A DNA stretch of 28,341 nt from Porogramme epimiltina. Taxonomy: Eukaryota > Basidiomycota > Agaricomycetes > Polyporales > Polyporaceae. Made by a program: the position numbers and the translations under genes. Below are positions 18,451-27,792 of this stretch, in pieces (position 1 is the stretch's first letter; every line of letters begins with the position of its first letter). The DNA lies in contig FTLJ01000671.1 in NCBI GenBank assembly GCA_900155495.1, forward strand, positions 1 through 28,341, written 5' to 3'. The notes beneath the pieces are model-generated. The model searched no databases and was not told where the DNA came from. It was given only the letters and a program-made list of their open reading frames with translations.

Positions 18451-20109
18451 CTACCAGTTTCTATATAAAGAGACGCTTCCCTTCACTAATTCCCTCAACC
18501 GCGAAACATACCCCTCCGTCAGCCTCGCGAATTCCGTATCCGCGTCACGGTCTGACAGTCTAAGCTCAACGTTGTACACCATCTCCAGTTCCTCCAACGC
18601 CGCTGCGCCGCGCGTCTCTCGATATCGGAGGCACTCGACCGCCGCCTCCAACGTAACATTGTCGAAGCCGGAATTCGTTACGCAATATATCCAGCGCAGT
18701 CGAGGACATGTCGGCGGGATGTGGTCGCCAGCGTCAGCTGCAGCGGTCTCCAGTTCGCGGGATGCGGCCTCCAACCCGAGCCAGAACGCGCTGGCGCACC
18801 CCCGCCCGTTGAGCCCGATCTCCTCGAGTACAGTGAACGTTCGGAACACGTCCGCCCATTCGATCGAGTGGGCGGTGTCTTGGATGCCGTGTACGAAGAG
18901 CCGGACGAGGTGATTCCCGGCAGGGCGCAGCACGCGTGAGAGAGCGAGGAGCCCGGAGGAGAGAGAAGGCCTCCACTGGGACGAGTAGAGCTCGAGCTCT
19001 ATGAGATCGTAAGGGCTATTTCTCTCCTTTGCGGTCAGCTTGGAATCTTGTTCTACATCGAGTACCGCAACTTCGGCGCGCTGCAGGAGTGAATGGCAAG
19101 ATTCGTCTAGACCTGTGGCTGGGAGGAGGTCGAGGAGTGTCTCGGCATTGCGGGAATATTGACCCTGAAGTGCGAGTTGCTCTGTGGTGAAGTTGAGATG
19201 AGAGAGGAAGCTGGATATGTGCGCCACAGGATCGTCCCGGACAACGAGACTTGTGAGCCGTAAAAGTGGATTTGGATGGGTGGGCGAGATTGGTAGAGAG
19301 AGATGGTTGAGAGAGAACTGGGAGAGGCAGTTATGAAGAACGATACGTGTGGCGCGAGTCGCTGATCGAATGCTCGTGACGAAGTTTTGGAAGGTGCCTG
19401 CATACGCGCATGTCTCGAGCGTAAGTTCGCTGAGGTTGGAGAACAGTGTGGCGTCGTTAGGGGCTTGGACACACTTAAGGAGCAGATTTTGTAGGCGCGG
19501 AAAGCGTTTGGCGGTGAGGTCGAGGTCAACTTCGAGCTCGAAGCCGGCTGGAGTCCACCTGGGGTTGTGCATGATTTGGAGCTTCTCGAGAGATGGAGAC
19601 CCGCGATGGAGAAGAGCCGGAAGCCGCGAAGACCAGTACGGAGACATGTGTGCAGCGGATAACAGCCAGACACGGTGCATATGTAGGGAAAGCACGGCAT
19701 ATACTTCCGGACATGTCTCCTTGGAATTGAGGAAGACTTCGATCCGAGCGACTGCGGAACGTGTGAGGCAGAGGGCAACCCATTCCGTGTTAGACGTTTC
19801 AACGTTGATTTGTTGCCAAAGTTTCGGAGTGGCGCATGCAACGTTGTACCAATGTCTACAGACCAGACCGAGTTTGATCCACGAGTTCCCCACGATAGTC
19901 GGATCGTAGGTGTGCAGATGTCCATATATTGTGAAGATTTGGACAAGAAGTTCATTGGGTACCTGACAGGCCGGCTGGGTAGCATTTAAGGTTTCCTTGA
20001 AGCTCAGGAGACGCTGAGTTGGTGCATCCTGATCCTTAGATGTGGCTTCAGGAGCGTGGTGTGAGGTATTGCTGGGGTGCTCGACAAGGCAATGCGGCGT
20101 GGTCGACAT
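18451..20109 (-). CDS. F-box-like protein, divergent member (552 aa)
   Basis: It starts at ATG 20109 and has a 47-residue Ser/Thr/Gln-rich N-terminal extension that the palindrome pair lacks. The F-box then lies at about 48-103 (CQVPNELLVQIFTIY, LVCRHWYNVACATPKLWQQINVE). LRR-like segments follow (LTAKRFPRLQNLLLKCV, LFSNLSELTLETC, LLRLTSLVVRD). The C-terminal part contains VLEEIGLNGRGCASAFWLGLEAA and CPRLRWIYCVTNSGF, the same positions as the C-terminal block of the other F-box genes. The coding region is uninterrupted. Probably a SKP1-binding ubiquitin-ligase adaptor with unknown substrate. The different F-box sequence and extension place it apart from the two palindrome genes, so it is an older duplicate or an independent family branch. 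Confidence 0.86.
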   Translation of the reverse strand: MSTTPHCLVEHPSNTSHHAPEATSKDQDAPTQRLLSFKETLNATQPACQVPNELLVQIFTIYGHLHTYDPTIVGNSWIKLGLVCRHWYNVACATPKLWQQINVETSNTEWVALCLTRSAVARIEVFLNSKETCPEVYAVLSLHMHRVWLLSAAHMSPYWSSRLPALLHRGSPSLEKLQIMHNPRWTPAGFELEVDLDLTAKRFPRLQNLLLKCVQAPNDATLFSNLSELTLETCAYAGTFQNFVTSIRSATRATRIVLHNCLSQFSLNHLSLPISPTHPNPLLRLTSLVVRDDPVAHISSFLSHLNFTTEQLALQGQYSRNAETLLDLLPATGLDESCHSLLQRAEVAVLDVEQDSKLTAKERNSPYDLIELELYSSQWRPSLSSGLLALSRVLRPAGNHLVRLFVHGIQDTAHSIEWADVFRTFTVLEEIGLNGRGCASAFWLGLEAASRELETAAADAGDHIPPTCPRLRWIYCVTNSGFDNVTLEAAVECLRYRETRGAAALEELEMVYNVELRLSDRDADTEFARLTEGYVSRLRELVKGSVSLYRNW

Positions 20110-22155
20110 ACGTCACGGTGGTACTGCGTTCAAACTGGTGTGTCGTTAGTCGATTGAATGAGCGAACAGTTGTGTAACTTCTCACTAGGGAAACGGGATT
20201 CACTCTCAATCTAAGTGGTGACTACTGCGCTGTCACCTGTATAGTGATCGGAGCCTGATAATAGGTCGAAGCTTCAAGTTAGAAAGCCATGTCGTTGAAA
20301 ACTATCCTGGGATACCAATACGTCCCAGAATCGACACTTACTAAGTGATTGGCCCTGACGAACAGGTACCGTGTTTTGCACTCGCAGCCTGGGGAAACAA
20401 GACGTTGTGACTTGTCTTTGTGCTAAGCCCTGCTTCAACCTGAAGCTGGAATCGAACCGGCAACAGATTTTTCGGGAAATGATGGTGGCACGTGATCCCG
20501 GACATCGTCGATGTCTCAACCTGCCCCGACCGACAAAGACTCGGACTGTGGACAACGCAAACGCGACTCCGTGTTAGAAAAGCATCCACTCCACACAAGC
20601 CACCTCTGTTCAAGCTTTCTTGTCTCGTGCTCTCTCTCATCTGGCCAATTGCACAACTATCGTCGTTCAATGTGCGAACTACTTCAACCAGATGCTGCAC
20701 ATCGACTCGTATGTCGCAACGGATTCAATCCGGCTTCAGTATATGCATTTCTCATTTCCAGTTGTGGCAGAACATACCTCTACCTTTCTCGCGGTGTATG
20801 AGGAATGTAGCGCGACAATCGTGCCATTACGGTCCTCACACTCCTCTTCGCGGCACACAGGAGTCGCCACGTCGGACGATGCCCAAGCGTACAGTGAACT
20901 TGGCCTTCCTACCACTCACTAAGACACACGGAATTGCGGGCGACGCTCTCAATGGCCTAACCTGGTACGGATAGGGATGAGAGACTAGCTTGAATCAGAG
21001 AAGGATGGGTGGAGTGAGGGATGGGTAGAGTGGCCGCCTGGTGCGTAACGCGTTTGATTAGCATCCTCAACGTATAGCCCCGCCCTGACGACAAGTCCTT
21101 CCGCACCAGACTCTTGGAGGGCCCTTAGTGTTTGCACTCGTGCGTGCACTGTGGAGCCCTCGTCCTCCGAACACAAATCTCAATCTCACGGTAAAGACAA
21201 ACCTACCCCACCTATAACACGTCCACCGAATTCGTCCTAACCGTCCACACGAAGCTACCTCTTGTTCTCTCTCGGATCTAGTCACTGAGCAGTAACTGTT
21301 TACGGAGTCGATGTGAGTCCTTCCGCTCCACTCGTGCTGGCCTTCTTCTCATCACTCGAAGGAGGCCAGGAACTGCCTATGCGCTTCTCAGCTTCCACTG
21401 TACAAAGTCAAGATGTCTTGCATCTCTTTTCGCGATCGTCGCTGCGATGTGGCTATTCAGGGTACGCACGGGCCTCCCACCCCTGACCTTTCTTACGGTT
21501 GACACATTCGTTCACAGCTCACGTTGCTTCCGCTGACCCGACATGCATTAGAACCGCAGTCGAGGTCTCCATGGATATCATTGGGGACACAATGTCGCTC
21601 GTCATGGAGGATCAAGAAGGGCAATCTTTCCGTTGTTTCTCAGTGGTTTTGAGTCGTCGCTGCGGCGTTACTTTCTATGTTAATTTGTGCGTCCATTCTT
21701 GATGTGAGTGCGCATTTGTGCTGATGAATTACTACTACTTGATGTAGGATGTAGGCGGGTGGAGCGTGTTCGAAGGGGGGGGGGGTTGTTATCGGCCTCG
21801 TGGGTTTTAAACACCTCTTTCAGGTTTCGAGCCTCGTTCTTTCGCCAATGTTCTCCTTTGTACCGTTCTGTTCAATTGCGCCGTTCCTAATTTACAAAGC
21901 CGTTCATGGCTCCTGTTGAATGACGTTATAATTTGCGACTTTATATGTGGCTGCAAGAAGCACCACTTGTCCGAACCTCTTCCCTTTACTCAATCGCTGT
22001 AAACTGACCCTATCACCGACCTTGTGGCTCACGCTTCAGGTATGGTAACGTCGCCACGGCTCTCTTGGACATGCGACTGACTTGTTTGGCTAGAATTACC
22101 CGAGCACACTACTCAAAGTCAGTCTATACAGAGATCACGCCCTTTCAAATAGTAT
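20110..22155. other. Gene-poor stretch with possible remnants (2 kb)
   Basis: No gene is supported. Open frames near 20492-20974 and 20620-20922 have no recognisable motif, and the latter lacks an ATG. At 21413-21702 a spliced reading (ATG 21413, intron about 21460-21518, TTCACAG acceptor) gives about 77 codons with an Asp/Glu-containing body, but the signal-peptide-like frame (ASLFAIVAAMWLF) is not in frame with a start codon. An 11-G run lies at 21775-21785. The last 200 bases should include the promoter of the plus-strand F-box gene. Confidence 0.35.
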
Positions 22156-23841
22156 ATGCAAGTGGTTCAAGGTGCCACCACCGCGGATTCCTCCCGGAGA
22201 TATGCGAGCTTGCGACAAGCTCCTTTGGTAGATCGGCTGCCGAACGAGATTCTCATGGAGATCTTTGAGCAGCTCTACCTCGACCTAGTAATACCCTCCG
22301 GCGGGGCATTCATGGAGCACACCATATTGAATTTTGCGCTTCCCGTTACGTCAATAGGGCCCAAACTCTCCGCCGTGTGCCGTCGGTGGCGAGAAGTCGC
22401 GGTTGCAACGCGCAACATATGGCGATGCATCAAGATAACCAAACGTGACCATGTTGGCTGGCTCGCCACCGCCCTAGCTCGCTCTGACCCCCACACGGTA
22501 GACCTGGTCCTCGGTGATTCACGGACTGTGAGCCAGGTAGTGCCCCCATTGCTGGAAAGAACCCATAGGCTTCAGAGGCTTAGCGTCTATCTCCCACCCC
22601 GCTCTAGAGGCTCACGCTCACGTCTTGACATCCGTCGCCTTCTGGATGCTACCCTCTCTAACCTGGACACTCTGGCGGTGGTGGGACAGCGACATTCTGT
22701 TTCCGTTGCATCCATCCTTCGCCTCTCCTCAACGAAATTGCCTTCCCTCCGGCACCTTTGCCTCGGGGAGGTCCATGTCCCATGGAATCCCCCGCTTTTT
22801 GCGGCCCTCCGGACATTACACCTCATAGGCTGCCGCACCCGCAATCGTGATATCAACTTGGAGCAGCTCATAGATGTTTTCGCAGCGATGACGCAGTTGG
22901 AAGACCTCATAATGGATCGCTCGTTGCCCTACAATGCACTTTGGTTCTCTGTCCTCCCCAGGCCCGCCGTGCAGCTTCCATGCCTCCGCACAGCCTTCAT
23001 CAGGGAGGCCTGCACACAGACCGAGGTCCTCCTCGCCCACCTCGCCCTCCCTTCCTCTGTCCATCTGAGCGTTTTCCCTACAGACCAACCCTCGCGTTCT
23101 CGTTTAAACACCTTCATCCCCACTCCGGACGACATATCCAGATACCTCTATTCCAACACCCCCAATATCGCCCTAGAGCCTACGGGCCCAGCAGTCACCG
23201 TCGAAGACGAGCTCACGCGCAGCATAATTCCGCTCCTTCGGGACCCCCTTGGGGTTGAACTCAGGCTCGCGCTCCTCCCCGGTTACATCAACGTGCATGC
23301 GGTCAATGGATGTGGCGGGCACTTCTTCACCTTCATCCGCTTCTCATACCTAGACGCCATGGAGGTATTCGAATCCATAGCAGCTTTCATGATGTTCACT
23401 GCTATGTGCCACAAGCTCACCATCCTCGGGGACCTCTCTGGGGCACCTTCGGTTGCATGGGTGGCCCTGTTCGACTGCCTTCCGGATCTGGAGGAACTGA
23501 GTGCGTCCTCCGAGACAGATGGGGAGCATAAGGACGATGGAGAGAAGGGGGACCTTGATTACATCCTGGAGGGCTTGGAAGGCACACTCTCCGGTGGTCC
23601 CAAGGATGGCGTCATAGGGCTGAGAAACCTCAAGCTACTCTTGCTTTCCGCCCCGGAGTCGAAGGAGGACGTGGAAGAACGCGCAGTGAAGTATGTGGCG
23701 AGTCGACGAATGCACGATGCGGGCGCAACGCGACTCGTGCGCGTAGAGGGCCCGGCTTCGAACCAGCGGAGCCACAGAGAGCACGGGCATGGGTCAGTGG
23801 AGGGTTCCAAAGACGTTTTATTCCGCCTTGAAGCCCCATAG
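22156..23841 (+). CDS. F-box-like protein, divergent member with acidic insertion (561 aa)
   Basis: The F-box lies at about residues 26-93 after a short basic leader: DRLPNEILMEIFEQL, then LSAVCRRWREVAVATRNIWRCIKI. Between its halves is an insertion of about 15 residues relative to its neighbours. LRR-like units follow (KLPSLRHLCLGEV, LFAALRTLHLIGC, MTQLEDLIMDRSL). Near residue 450 the line FDCLPDLEELSASSETDGE runs into an acidic, Lys/Asp-rich loop (KDDGEKGDLDY). The C-terminus is hydrophilic (SNQRSHREHGHG) and does not carry the GLP-K/W block of the palindrome pair. It is a single exon. The start at ATG 22156 is the first in frame, but the N-terminus before the F-box is not constrained by any paralogue here. 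Likely an SCF adaptor by family; substrate unknown. It converges on the next F-box gene with a 215-bp gap. Confidence 0.85.
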   Translation: MQVVQGATTADSSRRYASLRQAPLVDRLPNEILMEIFEQLYLDLVIPSGGAFMEHTILNFALPVTSIGPKLSAVCRRWREVAVATRNIWRCIKITKRDHVGWLATALARSDPHTVDLVLGDSRTVSQVVPPLLERTHRLQRLSVYLPPRSRGSRSRLDIRRLLDATLSNLDTLAVVGQRHSVSVASILRLSSTKLPSLRHLCLGEVHVPWNPPLFAALRTLHLIGCRTRNRDINLEQLIDVFAAMTQLEDLIMDRSLPYNALWFSVLPRPAVQLPCLRTAFIREACTQTEVLLAHLALPSSVHLSVFPTDQPSRSRLNTFIPTPDDISRYLYSNTPNIALEPTGPAVTVEDELTRSIIPLLRDPLGVELRLALLPGYINVHAVNGCGGHFFTFIRFSYLDAMEVFESIAAFMMFTAMCHKLTILGDLSGAPSVAWVALFDCLPDLEELSASSETDGEHKDDGEKGDLDYILEGLEGTLSGGPKDGVIGLRNLKLLLLSAPESKEDVEERAVKYVASRRMHDAGATRLVRVEGPASNQRSHREHGHGSVEGSKDVLFRLEAP

Positions 23842-24056
23842 ATAACGCTATGTGATTCTGCAATGGCACTTGTATTTCACACTACGTTTGGTGGATATTA
23901 TTGAGTGCTTATATGGGGCCGGGGGGGTTGGGATGGGTTTGTCTCCACTTCCATTCAATAATATGTTGCCCTACACGGCGTGCCGTCTAGTCTGATGCCC
24001 CTCTCCACAGACGCAAGGGAAAGAATATCAAAATAAGTGGAAAGACGCTAGGATAT

Positions 24057-25801
24057 CTATATTTTGTCGTCAGGACCTGTTACATCCCAAGTGAAGTCTT
24101 CGGCACAACAAGACAGCTCTTTGTCGTACAGCTCTAGGACCTCCGTACATGCCTCGGGATCTTCGGTATACAGGATCAAAGATAAATTTCGCAACATAGG
24201 CAGCTTGAACGTGTCCCGCAAACGCAGCACCCCCAACAGCGCCTCCACGAGCCCTGGCTCCCATCCTGCTTCAACGGTGATGTAGCGCAGGTTCTGGCAG
24301 ACAGGCGGGCAGTCACACTCTAGATCGTGACTCCGTGCTCCTCCCTGCACCAGGGCGGGCTGCCCCAGCGCACAGACGAGGTCCAGAGGCGAGTCCTCCC
24401 CACAGAGTTCGAGTTTTTCAATCGCCGGAAAATCGGTGAAGAGCTGTCGCCATGTGCGGATGACCTCGCCATCATGCCGTCTAAAGTTCCCCGTGACCGT
24501 CAAATCTTTAAGTGGCGAGCCGGCGCACAGCCTGCGGAACGCGTTGAGAGTGCCTTCGAGGTCATCGGTGTGTGCATCGTGGGGGTAAAGCAACTTGAGT
24601 GAAAGCTTGGCCGTGGGAGAGTGGAATATAAGCTGGGGCGCGGCCTCCCAGTTGTGGATGCACCCGCGAACAAGGGCATGGAAGAGCGGGGGGTACCCGT
24701 GCTCCCCATGTGGAATGAGAGAAATCAGGTCATCACGAACTGGGGGGAAATCGACGGCTTCAGGGTGGGTGCCTACGACACGGAGTGTGGTGTCTGCGGG
24801 GATAGTGGTGTGGGCGAGGAAGGAATGCACCATCAATGGCGCGTCTCGGAGGACGAGCTTCGTGAGCTTTTCGAGGGGGACAACTGGGAGGTCTGCCACT
24901 TGTGTGGTGATCGTCGGGAATGTCCCGAGTACAAGATGGAGTTGCAACTCGGTGAGGCAGGAGCATTCCGAAAGAGCGTCGAGGAGGCCGTACCACGATG
25001 ACAGGCGACCCTGAAACGAGCAAAGACGGAGATCTATACACTCCAGTTGAGGGAGTATAGACACGGACGCCTCGCTGAGGACGCAGTGGGATAAACGCAG
25101 GACTCGGAGGGACGGGTAGCGCTCTGGGGTAATCTCCGCAGCACGAGTTGGGTGGGACGTGGTGAGACTGTGACGCTCTTCTGCATCGGAGTCGTACAGC
25201 AGGTCTAGCTGTACAAGGGACGGAAGGTTGAGTTGAAGGATTTGGGGAGTGAGGCTGGAAGCTGGCGGCGCTTCGTCCGGGACCGTTAGGGAGCGGATGC
25301 GATAGGCTTCTGCAGTGAGGATATGGAAGGTTTGAATGCCGTACGCCATCTGTGTAAAGAGGATGTCCAAAGGTGCCGTCGCAGACCGAGAAAGAGCCAA
25401 ATAGAACAGCTCCATCGCGTGTCCCTCATCTTGTCCGGTGCTCGACAATGATGAGCCGTCAGACGATTGGGAGTCTTCAAGCTCGCGACGGCCCCCCCGT
25501 CGGCTACCTGCCACATCGATGACGCTCCAGAGGGCTGACGTGGCCACAGCTACGTTCCGCCATAGACGACAAACGAGCATGATGTGAGTCCACCAGAATG
25601 GTTTTCGAAGTTGTGGTTTGAATTTGGGTGCGCTAAGACCATGGAAATCATCGGGGTTCTTCAGATTACTATAGTGAACGAACATCGCAGCTAGAAGCTC
25701 GTTTGGCAGTTCATAGATTGTAGCTCCGTTCTGCATGTTCTACAAGGCCTTTTGTTTACATAACGGCAGTAAGGGAAGCAAAGTGTCCAACTTACTGGCA
25801 T
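24057..25801 (-). CDS. F-box-like protein with a 6-nt first coding exon (about 562 aa)
   Basis: The long exon (25739-24057) carries YELPNELLAAMF and HIMLVCRLWRNVAVATSALW as F-box (about residues 11-75). A Ser/Glu/Arg-rich insertion (about 82-108) and LRR-like repeats follow (RYPSLRVLRLSHC, LPQLECIDLRLC, CLTELQLHLVL). The C-terminal block is CPPVCQNLRYITVEAGWEPG...FKLPMLRNL. The upstream sequence ACAATGCCA followed by GTAAGT (donor 25795) and acceptor CTTGTAG (25740) forms a 56-bp intron, giving the start MPN-MQNG in frame. The internal ATG at 25736 remains possible and would give 559 aa. TATA-like TATAGTATATA lies about 130 bp upstream (25931-25942). Probable SCF substrate adaptor, and closest in layout to the gene at 26155, with which it is in tandem. 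Confidence 0.86.
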
Positions 25802-26154
25802 TGTAAGTATGTTCGGACGAAGATGATCTATGAGACAGGGCAGTAAGAGCGAGTGGGCGGAGGGTAAACAGCACGTTTGAGGCGCGTGCAGTGGCAGTTG
25901 CCACACGTGTCAGTTCCGCGAATCTCGGACTATATACTATATGGATGCACATAAGCCACGGCACCAGCGCTCACCAGCGCCAACGATGCTTCGCAACTAT
26001 ATATCCTGAGCAGTGTACATATGGCCCAGCTTCCATGCTCAACTGATCTAGATTTTGACATGCTGTAATTAGGGAGTACATTCTCATGCTATCGCATGCC
26101 ATGCAGTAGATCGTATGCAAAAGTCGTTTGAGGAAATGAGAACAATAAAACGGA
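25802..26154. promoter_or_regulatory. Promoter of the 24057 F-box gene and 3' flank of the 26155 gene
   Basis: On the minus strand TATAGTATATAG (25942-25931) precedes the ATG at 25801. The tandem GCACCAGCGCTCACCAGCGCCA (about 25961-25982) contains a repeated CACCAGCGC word. The remaining sequence to 26154 is the 3' flank of the tandem upstream gene; ATGCTATCGCATGCCATGCAG (26087-26107) is locally palindromic. No gene is seen. Confidence 0.4.
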
Positions 26155-27792
26155 TCAACGTTTGTTTACGTGACTACAGTTGATACGTAGGGTGTCCACA
26201 TATCGTGCGAGGTCTTCGCGGGGTGCATCTCCGGGCAGGGGACACGAACCGCCATGTGCATGGCGCATGTGCACTTCCATCGTCTTCAATCGAGCCGCGC
26301 CGTGCTCCATTCGATGTTGCATCACCACTGTCAAGGTCGCAACGAGCTGTGGAGTCCGACGCAAGTTCCTGATGGTCAACTCCTGGAGATTTGGGCATAT
26401 CAAGACGGGATCCGTCTCGATGCTCTCCGGAACCACCGGTACGAGGGTCTCGAAGAGGCTTGCTGGCGATAAGCCCGGGCAGCTGACATAGAGCTTCTCG
26501 AGCCTGAGGAGGCGAGACAAGCAGTCGGGCCAGGTGCGGTTATCAAGCGTGTCGTCGGGCCCGCCGATCACTGATAACTTCCGAAGGGACATGCCCGCGC
26601 CTGCGAAAAGAGCACCAACAGTGCCCAGACATCCTCTAAGATCCGGCCTCGTAAAGTCGTCCCATTCCAGATCGAGCTTGAGCTCCGCGGGACCGCACTT
26701 CCCTGTGAGCTGTATCCCTTCGAAGTAGGCCACTTCGAGCTCAGTTATAGCTCCTAGTAATGGGATCCGGGTGAGGTCGGAGGGAAAGAGTGAGGTAAAA
26801 ACCGCCGGAAGGTTTGCCAAGGGGTCGGGGAAGTTTAATACCCCAATAACTTCGAGGGACGTGTCTAAGGGGAAGGAGAGGTGGGAGAGGAGTTGACGAG
26901 TGTTGGTGGGGGTGTCGAGGAGGGTGAGCTCTCGGAGTCTTCTCAGGTGAACTGGGCGAGGCTCGCGGTAGGGGCTTGCGGTAGTGGGTAGGGGGCTGAT
27001 GATCTTGTGGAGCCGCAGCTCTACGAGGTCGGGGCAGCGTGCGAGGAGGTCGAGGAGAGCGCTGAAAGTAGATGGCTGCCCGCGTGTTTCGCATATACGA
27101 AGGTCGAGGACTTGCAAATGGGCGAAAGTGATGGGAAGTTCTTCGGTGAAAACCCCGTAGTAGAGGCGCAGGATGCGAAGCAACGGGTAACGGTTGAGGA
27201 CGACGGTTCCGACGTCGTCCGCCGAAATTAACCTGTCGTACATCACATTGAGCCCCACAAGGAGAGGCATATCCATGGCCAATAGTGAGGATACGTTGCC
27301 AGCGTCCTCTGCGTCGTCGCATGACACCGTTAAGAAACGAACGCGAGGATAGTGGGGGGTGATAATTGGAAGCACGTTGTCAATGCAGGCCGCATCTCGG
27401 ATAAGGAGGTCGAGGGGTATCGTTGAAGAGCGAAAAAGAAGAAAACTCAGGCGAGCCAAACGTATAGGATCTCGAATCTCTGTTGCTTGCGTCAGCCTGG
27501 GGGAGTCGCTGGGCAGGCCTACGTCGATGACATTCCAAAGGCCTGGTGTATCTAACGCGAGTGCTCTCCAGCGACGACAGACGAGCATGATGTGGCACCA
27601 TCGAAATTTGTTCCGTCTTTGAAGTTGACAATGACTAGTTACGACATCGTGCTCGTAAGTCGTCGTACTGTAGATGAGGAAAACTTCGGCGAGGAGCTCA
27701 TCCGGCAATAGATGAATCGCAGGAGATTGGCTGTGAGTTACTCAGCGAGGCAAACAAATGATCTCTACAGACAACACTTACAGATCCTCCAT
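26155..27792 (-). CDS. F-box-like protein with an 11-nt first coding exon (528 aa)
   Basis: In the long frame no ATG precedes the F-box. The start is restored by splicing: ATGGAGGATCT (27792-27782), a perfect GTAAGT donor, a 51-bp intron (27781-27731) ending CTCACAG, then the exon 27730-26155. This gives MEDLQSPAIHLLPDELLAEVF in frame, 1587 nt in total. The F-box continues HIMLVCRRWRALALDTPGLWNVIDVG (about 46-71). LRR-like units: RYPLLRILRLYYGVF, FAHLQVLDLRICE, CPDLVELRLHKI, HLRRLRELTLLDT. Late block: CPNLQELTIRNLRRTPQLV. The C-terminus, with RHAHGGSCPLPGD, differs from its neighbours. Likely an SCF adaptor, substrate unknown. It is the tandem neighbour of the gene at 24057 and shares the early intron with it, which supports common descent. 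Confidence 0.85.

Noticed and set aside
20449..20475. Perfect GGTTCGATTCC B-box-like sequence on the minus strand
   Set aside because: The T stem is nearly paired, but no A box or full cloverleaf is found upstream. A chance match or a worn SINE/tRNA fragment is possible but cannot be supported.
20620..20922. 100-codon open frame
   Set aside because: It begins at TTG, has no motif, and no splice partners could be found.
21376..21702. Possible second small secreted-protein gene, with a CAG-GGTACGC junction as in the gene at 17713
   Set aside because: The hydrophobic frame (ASLFAIVAAMWLF) is not in frame with an ATG, and the spliced product shows no similarity to the alanine-rich protein. At most a remnant.
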